Positions 25,425-33,564 of a stretch of 64,000 bases of DNA are shown here, one piece after another. Each line of letters opens with the position of its first letter. Position 1 is the first letter of the stretch. Made by a program: the position numbers and the translations under genes. Source of the DNA: QWHO01 sp039809865 (GTDB taxonomy: Bacteria; Vulcanimicrobiota; Xenobia; Xenobiales; QWHO01); NCBI GenBank assembly GCA_039809865.1, contig JBDHVW010000012.1, positions 1 to 64,000 on the forward strand, written 5' to 3'. The notes under the pieces were generated by a model that was not told where the DNA came from, did not search any database, and worked only from the letters and a program-made list of their open reading frames with translations.

Positions 25425-27293
25425 CTAGGGGACCGGGTGGCCCGGATTGAGCCCGGTAACGACCGCGCCCGCCAGCGAGAAAGCGCCCTCCGAGCGGAAG
25501 CGCACCTGCACGGTCTGGCCGTCGAAGTCCATCATGGGGAACCGGTGAACCTTCCAGCCGTGCGAGTCGCCCTGCAGCCGGGTCACCTCCCGCCAGCGAT
25601 CGCTTCCAGCTACGGCCACCTCGACGGTCACCGCCTCGTAATGCGGCTCCAACCCGTGCTTACACTCGAAGTAGAGCGTCGTGTCGCCCGAGTTGGTCAG
25701 GTCGATCGGGCGCGACGTCAGAGCCCCCTGCCCGCTCAGCACGCCGGGACGCCCCGGCTCGTCCGCGGCGGTCCAGCTCCCGCTCTGCTCCCAGCCATCG
25801 TTCTCGAAGAAGCACTGCGAGGCGGGAATGTTGACCGTGCTGACCGCCGGCTCCGACCGGTTGCCGACCTTGTCGATGAGTTGCAGCCCGATCTCGACCG
25901 GACGCGTCTTGGAGGACGGCATCAGGTGCGCCAGGGTGCGGTAGGGCGTGCCGGCGGGCGTGGAGCGGGCCGCCTCGAGCAACACGGGCTCGGCCTCGGC
26001 CGAGGGCTTGAACGTAAGCTCGTAGGCCGAGGGCTGACCGCAAAAGCCGTCGTCACCGGTAGGCGTCCAGCCCACCATCACCTCGGCCGGCCGCGGACCC
26101 ACGCGGAAGTCGGGCGGCGGAGCCGGGGGCAGCGCGTCGTTGGCGATAGCGTTGGCGGCGTTGAGGCGTCCCCCGCTGGCCGTAATGTGGGCGAAGGCGG
26201 GCACCTGATCGCTGCCGTAGAGCAGGCGGTCCTTGAGCTGCTGGTTGCTGATGCCGGGATAGGCGCTGGCCACCAGCGCCGCCACACCCGCTACGTGAGG
26301 ACAGGCCATCGACGTCCCGCTGTAGCTGGCGTAAGCGTTGCCCGGCACGGTGGAGAGGATCTCGTGGCCCGGAGCGGCCAGGTCCACCGTGGTCTTGCCG
26401 TAGTTGGAGAAGAACGCGATCTGGTCGTGCCGGTCGCTGGCCGCCACGACCACGCTGTTGGGGATGTCGAAGCCGCTCGGATAGGTCGGAACCTTGTCGT
26501 TGTCCGAGCGGTCGTTGCCCGCCGCAAAGATGTGCAGCGCCGGCGAGCTGGCGAATGCCTCCTTCAGAAAGACGTTGTAGCCGTCGCCCGTCCACGAATT
26601 GGAGGTAACCCGGGCGCCGTTCTTGCTGGCGTAATCGAGAGCGCGCAGCACGGTGGCCGCCGAGCAGGTGTCCCCGTCGTCGGGGAAGATTTTGACCGAC
26701 ATCAGCTGGCCTTCCCAGTTGATGCCCGTGACGCCCAGGCCGTTATTGCCCACGGCGGCGATGGTGCCGGCGCAATGCGTGCCGTGCGGACCGCCCGCTT
26801 CTCCCCCACCCACGTTCCGGGTGGCGTCAAAGCCGTGGACGTCATCCACGAAGCCGTTTCCGTCATCGTCGATGCCGTTGCCGGGAATCTCGGCCGCGTT
26901 GGTCCAGAGGTTCGCCTTCAGGTCGTCGTGCGCGAAATCGATGCCGGTGTCGAGCACGGCCACGATGGGGCCGCCCTCGCGCTGGCCGGTGCTGATGCGC
27001 CACGCTTCGGGGGCGTGGATGTCCTTACCCGGCTCGGCCTCGTTGGAAAGGCCCCACATCCGAGGATCGAGGTCGTCGGGACGCACGTCGGCGCGGTGGT
27101 AAAGGTGATTGGGCGCCGACCGCTCCACCCGCTCGTCGGCAGCGAAATCCTGGCCCGTCTTGACGAGCAACACCTCGTTGCCGGCAACCTCGAAACGATC
27201 GAGCACCTCGAAGGGCATCTCCTCGGCCTGGATGCCGGGTTTGAGCTGCACCAACAGCTCGTTGGGAACGCGGGGGGCAAGGTCGATTCTCAT
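25425..27293 (-). CDS. Subtilisin-family serine protease (S8)
   Basis: The 622-residue protein has a short N-terminal inhibitor-like propeptide (about 1-75) and an S8 catalytic domain with D115 in VAVLDTGID, H173 in GPHGTHCAGT, oxyanion N260 in FAAGND and S328 in SGTSMACPH. A C-terminal beta-rich extension of about 230 residues (fibronectin-like, then jelly-roll-like) follows. No signal peptide is visible from the ATG start, so it may be cytosolic or exported another way. It lies 43 bp downstream of the CHAT gene in the same direction, suggesting a protease pair. Confidence 0.93.
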   Translation of the reverse strand: MRIDLAPRVPNELLVQLKPGIQAEEMPFEVLDRFEVAGNEVLLVKTGQDFAADERVERSAPNHLYHRADVRPDDLDPRMWGLSNEAEPGKDIHAPEAWRISTGQREGGPIVAVLDTGIDFAHDDLKANLWTNAAEIPGNGIDDDGNGFVDDVHGFDATRNVGGGEAGGPHGTHCAGTIAAVGNNGLGVTGINWEGQLMSVKIFPDDGDTCSAATVLRALDYASKNGARVTSNSWTGDGYNVFLKEAFASSPALHIFAAGNDRSDNDKVPTYPSGFDIPNSVVVAASDRHDQIAFFSNYGKTTVDLAAPGHEILSTVPGNAYASYSGTSMACPHVAGVAALVASAYPGISNQQLKDRLLYGSDQVPAFAHITASGGRLNAANAIANDALPPAPPPDFRVGPRPAEVMVGWTPTGDDGFCGQPSAYELTFKPSAEAEPVLLEAARSTPAGTPYRTLAHLMPSSKTRPVEIGLQLIDKVGNRSEPAVSTVNIPASQCFFENDGWEQSGSWTAADEPGRPGVLSGQGALTSRPIDLTNSGDTTLYFECKHGLEPHYEAVTVEVAVAGSDRWREVTRLQGDSHGWKVHRFPMMDFDGQTVQVRFRSEGAFSLAGAVVTGLNPGHPVP

Positions 27294-27336
27294 GCGTGGG
27301 ACTCTACCCCACCGGCCTTGCCGGAACGTTACCGGG

Positions 27337-29979
27337 TTATTGCCAATCTCCGATCAGCTCGAAGGCGGCCCACTTGTCCGGGCTGAGGCCCTTCCCGGCC
27401 AGCTTCGTCTGCGCGCCGCGCAGAGCCTCGGCCTTGTTCTTCCCCGCCAGCAACTGGGTATAGAACTCCACCATCAGCTCGGTGGTGGCCCGGTCATCGA
27501 CTTTCCAGAGGCTTGCCAGAATGGAGCGGCTGCCCGCGATGCTGAACGCCGTGGCCAGCGTGGCGATGTCGCTGCCGCTCAGGGGGTCCTTCTCTCCCAG
27601 GCTGGTCTGGCAGGCCGACAGCGTGACCAGCGACACGTTCTTCAGCTCCAGCGCGTAGATGTCGCCGCTGGTCAGCTTGTCATCACTCCCGGCCATCAGC
27701 AGATAGCTCTCGTTGACGTCGAAGCTGTTCAGGAACCCGTGCGTGGCGAAGTGGATCACGCTGGCCTTGACGGGCGTCAGGCGCGCCTTGGTGGCCTGAC
27801 TCTCGTAGTAGGTCTCGCGCTGCGCAAAGAGCGGCGCCAACTGCTCCACCTCCGCCCGGGCACCCGGCAGCGAGCTGTCCGGGTTGGCCAGTGCCAGCAG
27901 GCTCTGCTTGCTGCCCTGGTTCTGGTCCAGCGCCATGTTGAAGACGTCGCCCGAGGTGGCGACGACCAGCGACTTGCTCTGCACCAGGTAACCCTGGGGG
28001 CCCTTCAGGGCAGCGAACGGCAGATAGTAGAGCGGCCCGTTGGGGACGACGACCAGCATTTCCTTGTCCGCCAGATCGGCCTGCAACGGGCCGATCAACG
28101 CGTCGTAGAGCTCGCCCAGAAGGCCGATCTCGGCCTGGCCGCTGGTGATGAGCCGCCGGAGCTGGCGCACCTTCGCCTCCAGGTCCGCCTCGCCCAGGTT
28201 CGATTCGTAAAGCTTGAGCTCGGTGCTGCTCACCACGAAAATGCGCAGGTTCTTGGGACTGAGCGAGTACTCCACCAGCAGCGCATTGGGAGGCAGGCGC
28301 TTCTGGAGCGTCGCCAGACTGGCGGGCTTCACCGTGAGGAGTCTTTCGAACTCGGGCTCGCGCTTGCGCAGCTCGTTGATCTGCTTGTAGAAGTCGGCTT
28401 TATTGTTGGCCGCGCGCGTGCGCAGCTGGGACGCCGCCGACTCATCGCCGCGAGCCTCGGCGGCGCGAAGCTCGGCCTTGATCTCGTCGCCCTCGGTGCG
28501 ATTCTGCTCGATGGAGCGCAGGGTCCTGGTCACCTGCGGGTCCGAGCTCTTGACCCGGGACAGGTCGATGCCCGACATCTGCCGGCGCGCGTCCTTCCGG
28601 GCGCTCATCTCGGCCGCCTCGGCCGTTTTGCCCTGCTTGATCAGAACGTCGGTGAGCGTGTTCATGAAGAGCTGCGTCTCGGGCTTGCGCAGCATCCGCT
28701 CTTTGCCGCGGTAACTGGCGCCAGACTCCACGAGCCACTCGTCGAGCAGCGCGACCGCCTCGGTCAAGAGCTTCTCGGCGCCGGGAAGGTCGCCGGTGCG
28801 GGCCATCCGGCAGCCGCGCAGCCCGGTGGCGTAGAACCGCCCGAAAGGGTACTGGGCCTTGACGCTCACGGCGTCGGCCGACTGCAGGGCCCGATCCACG
28901 GCCGCCGGGTCGACCTGCAGATCGTTCAGGGCCGCGTGATAGCCGATCTCGTTCAGGCAATCGATCTGGTCGATCTGATCGCCCGCCCGGGCAAAGTCCT
29001 CGGCCGCCTGCTGCAGCTCCTGGATGCCTTGATCAACCTTCTTCTGGAAGACGTGAAAACGTCCCAGGCTGCGGTGGTGCTCACCCCAGAACATGTCCAG
29101 CTGGGTCAGCTTGAAGCCCCGCGACGACACTGGCGCCAGGTCTTTGGCGGCGATGTCGAGGTAGTTGCCGGTCTCGCGGATCAGGTTCTCGATCTGAGGG
29201 AAGAGCGAGAAGGCGGAGGCCATCTGGGTGCGCATCCGCATGCAGGCCCAGAACCACTCGTAGTCGTTACCCGAGTCGGCCAGGCTCCTGTCCATCAGGA
29301 CCAGCGCGGCCGTGTAGATCTGGCCGGACATGCCGCCCCACTCCCCGGCGGCCGCCTCGTTGTGCTCCATGTAGAAATAGAAGCTGTATTCCCAGGCCCG
29401 ATAGGCCCAGTACCAGCTCCAGGTCGTGGCCCGCATGACGTCGAGAGGCCAGTAGGGGTCGGCGGCCGTGGGCCGGAGCCGATTGCCGATCCCCAGGATG
29501 CGCTCGCACTCGCGCGCATAGTCCTGGGTGGCGGGAACCCCCTCGCGGTCGAGCCGGATGAGATAGTCGAAACTTTCGCACTCGGACAGCCCCAACGCGG
29601 CACCGGCGGTCTTCAGCTTGGAAGCGATGGCGCGGGCTTCCTGGTAGCACTTCTGAGCACGGCCCACGCTGCCCACGCGATAGCAGGCGATCCCTTCGAT
29701 CAGGTTGACGCGCATGGCTACTTCGGGCTCGAGCTTCATGGCCCGCAGCTCGCGGCTCATCTCGAACACCGTGCCCAGGTCGTTGCGCAGCTGGGCCACC
29801 GCCATGCGGCGCAGCTCGAGGAGCTGGATCTCGTGCGGATCCTTGGTCTTGGCCAGGGCTTCTTGATAGACGCCGTCCGCCAGATCGTAGATCCCGCGCT
29901 TGGCCATGAAGTCGCCCTCGGGAGGAACCGCCAGAACGGGAAGGGTGAGCAACAGCAACAGGCATGCCAGAAAGCGCAT
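27337..29979 (-). CDS. CHAT domain protease with TPR-like region and signal peptide
   Basis: The protein has 880 residues. MRFLACLLLLLTLPVLA is a signal peptide, and the ATG at 29979 is chosen so that it lies at the very N-terminus. Residues 30-600 are helical and TPR-like. The C-terminal CHAT domain, a caspase-like peptidase fold, has the catalytic H747 in HFATHG and C790 in LSACQT, with the conserved SLWKVDD strand. Many bacterial CHAT proteins act in regulated proteolysis. The export signal and the adjacent subtilase suggest a protease cascade in the envelope, which is inference. Confidence 0.9.
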   Translation of the reverse strand: MRFLACLLLLLTLPVLAVPPEGDFMAKRGIYDLADGVYQEALAKTKDPHEIQLLELRRMAVAQLRNDLGTVFEMSRELRAMKLEPEVAMRVNLIEGIACYRVGSVGRAQKCYQEARAIASKLKTAGAALGLSECESFDYLIRLDREGVPATQDYARECERILGIGNRLRPTAADPYWPLDVMRATTWSWYWAYRAWEYSFYFYMEHNEAAAGEWGGMSGQIYTAALVLMDRSLADSGNDYEWFWACMRMRTQMASAFSLFPQIENLIRETGNYLDIAAKDLAPVSSRGFKLTQLDMFWGEHHRSLGRFHVFQKKVDQGIQELQQAAEDFARAGDQIDQIDCLNEIGYHAALNDLQVDPAAVDRALQSADAVSVKAQYPFGRFYATGLRGCRMARTGDLPGAEKLLTEAVALLDEWLVESGASYRGKERMLRKPETQLFMNTLTDVLIKQGKTAEAAEMSARKDARRQMSGIDLSRVKSSDPQVTRTLRSIEQNRTEGDEIKAELRAAEARGDESAASQLRTRAANNKADFYKQINELRKREPEFERLLTVKPASLATLQKRLPPNALLVEYSLSPKNLRIFVVSSTELKLYESNLGEADLEAKVRQLRRLITSGQAEIGLLGELYDALIGPLQADLADKEMLVVVPNGPLYYLPFAALKGPQGYLVQSKSLVVATSGDVFNMALDQNQGSKQSLLALANPDSSLPGARAEVEQLAPLFAQRETYYESQATKARLTPVKASVIHFATHGFLNSFDVNESYLLMAGSDDKLTSGDIYALELKNVSLVTLSACQTSLGEKDPLSGSDIATLATAFSIAGSRSILASLWKVDDRATTELMVEFYTQLLAGKNKAEALRGAQTKLAGKGLSPDKWAAFELIGDWQ

Positions 29980-30020
29980 GGGGGGGAGGGTTCCACGCGG
30001 GTCCGGCAAACGCCTGGGAG

Positions 30021-30668
30021 ATGCTTACACGGGTCAAGATCTGCTGTATGGCCTCGGTGGAGGAAGCTCGTCAGGCCGTGTCCCAGGGCGCCTCGGCGGT
30101 GGGTCTGGTGGCCCGCATGCCGAGCGGTCCCGGTCCCATCGCCGACGAGCTGATCGCCTCGATCGCCGCCACCGTGCCTCCGGGCGTGGCGACCTTTCTC
30201 CTGACCTCCGAGACGGAGCCAGAGGCCGTCGTGGAGCACGTCTTGCGCTGCCGGGTCAACACCGTGCAGCTGGTGGATCGCGTTCCGCACGAGGTCTATC
30301 GGGCGCTGCGCACCGGCGCTCCCAGCGTGAAGATCGTCCAGGTGGTGCACGTGTCAGCACCCGAATCCGTGGAAGAAGCGGTCGCCTGCTCGGCCCAGGT
30401 CGACGCCTTGCTGCTCGATTCGGGCTCCTTTGCCGGCCCGGTCAAGGAGCTGGGCGGCACGGGCCGCGTGCACGACTGGAGTCTGAGCCGGCGCATCGTC
30501 GACTCGGTGCCCTGTCCCGTGTATCTGGCCGGGGGGCTGCGCCCCGCCAACGTGGCCGAGGCGATCGCGCAAGTTCGCCCCTTCGGCGTGGACCTGTGCA
30601 CCGGTGTCCGCACGAACGGCAAACTCGACCTGGAAAAACTGAGGGAGTTCATGCGAGCGGTCGGATGA
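30021..30668 (+). CDS. TrpF-like phosphoribosylanthranilate isomerase
   Basis: A 215-residue TIM-barrel protein of the TrpF family. The catalytic Cys is C8 in VKICCM (KICG in classical enzymes) and the catalytic Asp is D133 in DALLLDSG. The phosphate-binding GGTG and the later LAGGL and GVDL motifs are kept. The loop after strand two reads MPSGPGP instead of the classical SPR sequence, so substrate preference may differ. No other trp genes are nearby. Its stop overlaps the next ATG as ATGA, coupling it to two sigma-like mini-genes. I leave the symbol blank because it may be a paralog. Confidence 0.8.
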   Translation: MLTRVKICCMASVEEARQAVSQGASAVGLVARMPSGPGPIADELIASIAATVPPGVATFLLTSETEPEAVVEHVLRCRVNTVQLVDRVPHEVYRALRTGAPSVKIVQVVHVSAPESVEEAVACSAQVDALLLDSGSFAGPVKELGGTGRVHDWSLSRRIVDSVPCPVYLAGGLRPANVAEAIAQVRPFGVDLCTGVRTNGKLDLEKLREFMRAVG

Positions 30669-30850
30669 GCCAGGACGATTTTCATCAAGACCTCGAGGAG
30701 TTCAAGGGGAACATGGCCGAGCGACGCTTCGGACTGCTGGATCGGCAGCCCCGAACGCTTGCAGAGGCAGGCGCGGAATTCGATCCGACGCCTGAACGAG
30801 TTCGTATGCTCGAAGGAAAAATGCGCGATTTTCGGAGGCGCGGCGACTAG
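30665..30850 (+). CDS. Mini-protein resembling sigma-70 region 4 (degenerate copy)
   Basis: A 61-residue protein. RRFGLLDRQPRTLAEAG and TPERVRMLEGKMRDFRR match the pattern of sigma-70 region 4 (LRFGL..G..TLEEVG, then TRERIRQIEAKALRKL), with the part before RFGLL shortened. No other sigma region is encoded. The start ATG overlaps the stop of the TrpF-like gene. It is a tandem paralog of the next gene, differing mainly in the shorter first helix, so DNA or flap binding may be weakened. Confidence 0.65.
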   Translation: MSQDDFHQDLEEFKGNMAERRFGLLDRQPRTLAEAGAEFDPTPERVRMLEGKMRDFRRRGD

Positions 30851-30854
30851 AACG

Positions 30855-31073
30855 ATGAATGACGACGACTTCATTCGTGAGCTCCGGCGCGAGCTCGAGG
30901 GCATGCCCGAGCTCCACCGCAAGGTGATCGAGCAGCGATTCGGGCTGCTCGATCAGAAACCCCAGACCGTCGAAGAGGTGGCCGAGGCTCTGAACCTCCC
31001 TCGCGCGCGGGTCCGGATGCTCGAGACCAAAGTCCTGCGCAAGCTGACGGAATTCAGGAAGCGCCATGAGTAG
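30855..31073 (+). CDS. Mini-protein resembling sigma-70 region 4
   Basis: A 72-residue protein. MPELHRKVIEQRFGLLD, then TVEEVAEALNLPRARV and RMLETKVLRKLTEF follow sigma-70 region 4 closely, including the helix-turn-helix. Sigma regions 1 to 3 are absent. It starts 5 bp after the preceding paralog. Its stop overlaps the next gene, whose ATG is at 31066, so all four genes look like one operon. It could act as a transcription accessory factor or anti-sigma-like decoy; this is inference. Confidence 0.72.
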   Translation: MNDDDFIRELRRELEGMPELHRKVIEQRFGLLDQKPQTVEEVAEALNLPRARVRMLETKVLRKLTEFRKRHE

Positions 31074-32196
31074 CCGGAAGATCGTCCTCGGGCTCCTCGT
31101 CCTCGCGTTGCTCGGCGTCGGAGCCTGGCTGGTGATTCCGCCCCAGGCCCTGCTGGCCCCACGGCCCGAGTGGATCGTGGTGGAGGGGCCGGTCAACGCC
31201 TGGCACGACTACCACAAACTGGGAGGCGAGGCCGCCAAGAAGAACGCCGACAAGCCGGCCGTGGCCGAGCAGCTCGTGAAGGCCGCCAAGAAATCCCAGT
31301 CGCAGCGCTTCTACAAAGCGCCCGCCGTCTCGCCGACCGAGGAGATCTACAATTACCGGGACGAGAAGGCCCTCGGCCAGCTGGCGGCCGAGCAGGTCGG
31401 GGTGCTGGCCGCCCAGGGCCAAACGGAGAAAGCGCTGGACCTCGCTCTGGCGGGCTACAAGATGGGCACCGACCTGGCCGAGCCGGGTTCGGACCTGACT
31501 CCCGTGCTGGCGGCCATCGTGGTGCGGCGCGAGGTGGCCCGACCCCTTCAGTCGCTCCTCCCCGAACTGAACGCCGACCAGGCGAAAAGAGCGCTGAGCG
31601 CCATCACCGCTCTCGATCTGCAAATGCCCGCGCCGGGCGTCGTGCTCACCTGGGATCGCGACGCGCTCGCGCGCGGGCTCGAAGACAGCCTCAAAGCCGA
31701 GACGCCTCCCCTGCCCGGCCTGCGCACGCGCATGCTCAACTCGATCCAAGACCGCATCCAGCGCCAGACGAAGCTGCTGAGCGAGGCCATGGACAGCTGG
31801 GACCCGGCCCGGGTCCAGGCGGCCCAGCAAGAAGCCAACGCCATCCGCACCGACTCGCGCTACCTCAAGGATGCCGTCCCCTCGCTGGATACCAACCTCT
31901 CGGCCGCCCTGCGCCAGTTCTATCTCGACCGGGTGGGAGGGGCCGGCCTGGAATGCCAGGCGGCGCTGGCGGTCTACCGGAGCGAGCACGGCAAACTCCC
32001 GGAGAAGCTCGAGGAAGCTCTCACTCCTCCCAACGATCCCCGCACGGGCAAACCCCCCCGCTACAAGCTGGAGGGCCAGGGAGCCATCATCGTCTACCCC
32101 GGCCCGGATGGCACCGACGACAACGGTTACCAGCAAGTCGATCCGGAGAAGCCGAACGGGGACAAGGGCGCCGACATGGTCTTCCGCTTTCCGTAG
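31066..32196 (+). CDS. Membrane-anchored protein with pseudopilin-like C-terminal region
   Basis: The 376-residue protein has one N-terminal membrane helix (IVLGLLVLALLGVGAWLVI) and a long helical extracytoplasmic part. The C-terminal segment, with CQAALAVYRSEHGKLPEKL, DPRTGKPPRYKLEGQG and GPDGTDDNG, resembles the GspG-like end found in many secreted or anchored proteins of environmental bacteria. It overlaps the sigma-like gene before it by 8 bp. A hairpin follows 20 bp after its stop. No function can be given. Confidence 0.65.
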   Translation: MSSRKIVLGLLVLALLGVGAWLVIPPQALLAPRPEWIVVEGPVNAWHDYHKLGGEAAKKNADKPAVAEQLVKAAKKSQSQRFYKAPAVSPTEEIYNYRDEKALGQLAAEQVGVLAAQGQTEKALDLALAGYKMGTDLAEPGSDLTPVLAAIVVRREVARPLQSLLPELNADQAKRALSAITALDLQMPAPGVVLTWDRDALARGLEDSLKAETPPLPGLRTRMLNSIQDRIQRQTKLLSEAMDSWDPARVQAAQQEANAIRTDSRYLKDAVPSLDTNLSAALRQFYLDRVGGAGLECQAALAVYRSEHGKLPEKLEEALTPPNDPRTGKPPRYKLEGQGAIIVYPGPDGTDDNGYQQVDPEKPNGDKGADMVFRFP

Positions 32197-32215
32197 CGAT
32201 CTACGACTTTAGTCC

Positions 32216-32235
32216 CAGGGGGCCTCGGCCCCCTG
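32216..32235 (+). terminator. Strong GC hairpin between operons
   Basis: CAGGGGGC and GCCCCCTG form a perfect 8-bp stem with a CTCG loop, 20 bp after the stop of the membrane-anchored protein and 43 bp before the tolC-like gene. There is no run of T after it, so it is not a classical intrinsic terminator. In GC-rich genomes such hairpins can still end or stabilise transcripts. Confidence 0.5.
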
Positions 32236-32277
32236 ACTGACGCGGCGACCGACCCCCCTGGTCTATGCTGGCAGCGG

Positions 32278-33564
32278 ATGAAGCGATGGCTGCTGATACT
32301 GCTGCTGGCCTTGAGCGCGCACGCCCAGGAGCTCACGCTGGACCAGGCGCGCGATCTGGCCGTGCAGAACTCCAACGTGCTCCGCGAATATCGAGCGCGC
32401 AAAGCCGAAGCGGGCTACCAGGTGGACGAGGCCTACACGCTCGGCAATCCGACGCTCGGAATCACGGCCAATACCAACTACCTGACCCCGACGGTCCAGG
32501 TCCCGTTCGGCCCCACGCCCATTCAGGTCACCGAGAACCTCAATTACAGCGTGGGCATCACGCTGCGCCAGGCGATCTACACCTTTGGCCGGCTGCACTG
32601 GCGCACGCAGGCGGCCCAGCTGGCCGAGCGGGCCCGCGAGAACGAGTTGCGTCGCGAGCAGAACCGGGTGCTCGAGGAGACCACGCTGGCCTACCTGGAG
32701 GTGCTCAAGAGCCAGGAACGGGTGGGAGTCGCGCAGGCCAACCTGGACGCCCGCCAGGAGAGCCTCGACAACGCCCGCAACCTGCTCAAGAACGGAGCCG
32801 TGCCCCGCTTCGACGTGGTGCGCGACGAAGCCGCGCTGGCCAAAGCCCAGGAGGCGCGCCTGGAGTCGGGCAACCTGCTCACCGTCACGCGCGCCACGCT
32901 CTTCTCGCTCGTCGGGTTGCCCGACCAGAGCCAGGTCCTGCAGGCCCCGTCGGGCGACGATCCTCCCCCCACGGACCTGGGAAGAGCTCAGGAGCAGGCG
33001 CTGCAGACGCGGCCCGAGCTCTCGGCCCTGGACTACTCTGTGGAGGCGGCCCGGGCCCGGGTCGAGGCGGCCGCCGCCGAGGACAACCCCACGCTGGCGT
33101 TCGAGACGAACTACCAGCGCCGCAATCCGGTCGCCTTCAACAAAGCCGACCAGTGGGTCAGCGGGCTGACGCTGACGATCCCCCTCTTTGACGGGGGCCT
33201 TTCCGACGCGCGCACGGGCCAGGCCGAGGAAGTCGTCAAGCAGCTCCAGGCGAGCCGCGATGAGATCGCCCGCCAGATCAAGCTCGAGGTCGAGCGGCTC
33301 TATTCTGACCTGAGCACGCGCTGGGAGAAGGTGCAGGTGGCCGAGAAAGGCCTGGCCCAGGCCGAGGAGGCCGCCCGGGTGGCGCGCCTGCGTTACCAGG
33401 AGGGAATTTCCATCAACGTGGAGCTGCTCGACACCGAGACGGCTCTGACCCAGGCGCGCCTCGATCGGGTCAACGCGCGCTACGACTACCTGGGGGCGTG
33501 GGCGCGCTGGCGCCGGGCGACCGCGCAACCCCCGTTCGTGGAGGCCTCTCGTGAAGCGCAATAG
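32278..33564 (+). CDS. TolC-family outer-membrane efflux protein
   Basis: The 428-residue protein has a signal peptide (KRWLLILLLALSAHA) and two OEP repeats. ELTLDQARDLAVQNS marks the first and a similar helix pair with VARLRYQEGISINVELLDTETALTQARLD the second. It would form the trimeric outer-membrane channel for the exporter encoded downstream. Its end overlaps the start of the adaptor gene by 14 bp. The ATG start directly precedes the signal peptide. Transported substrate is unknown. Confidence 0.93.
   Translation: MKRWLLILLLALSAHAQELTLDQARDLAVQNSNVLREYRARKAEAGYQVDEAYTLGNPTLGITANTNYLTPTVQVPFGPTPIQVTENLNYSVGITLRQAIYTFGRLHWRTQAAQLAERARENELRREQNRVLEETTLAYLEVLKSQERVGVAQANLDARQESLDNARNLLKNGAVPRFDVVRDEAALAKAQEARLESGNLLTVTRATLFSLVGLPDQSQVLQAPSGDDPPPTDLGRAQEQALQTRPELSALDYSVEAARARVEAAAAEDNPTLAFETNYQRRNPVAFNKADQWVSGLTLTIPLFDGGLSDARTGQAEEVVKQLQASRDEIARQIKLEVERLYSDLSTRWEKVQVAEKGLAQAEEAARVARLRYQEGISINVELLDTETALTQARLDRVNARYDYLGAWARWRRATAQPPFVEASREAQ

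Noticed and set aside
24705..27386. Open frame of about 893 codons on the plus strand across the zinc-ribbon and subtilase genes
   Set aside because: The minus-strand genes carry intact family motifs and good RBSs; the plus frame shows none.
27109..30153. Open frame of over 1000 codons antisense to the CHAT gene
   Set aside because: The CHAT dyad and signal peptide prove the minus strand; the antisense frame is a GC-bias artefact.
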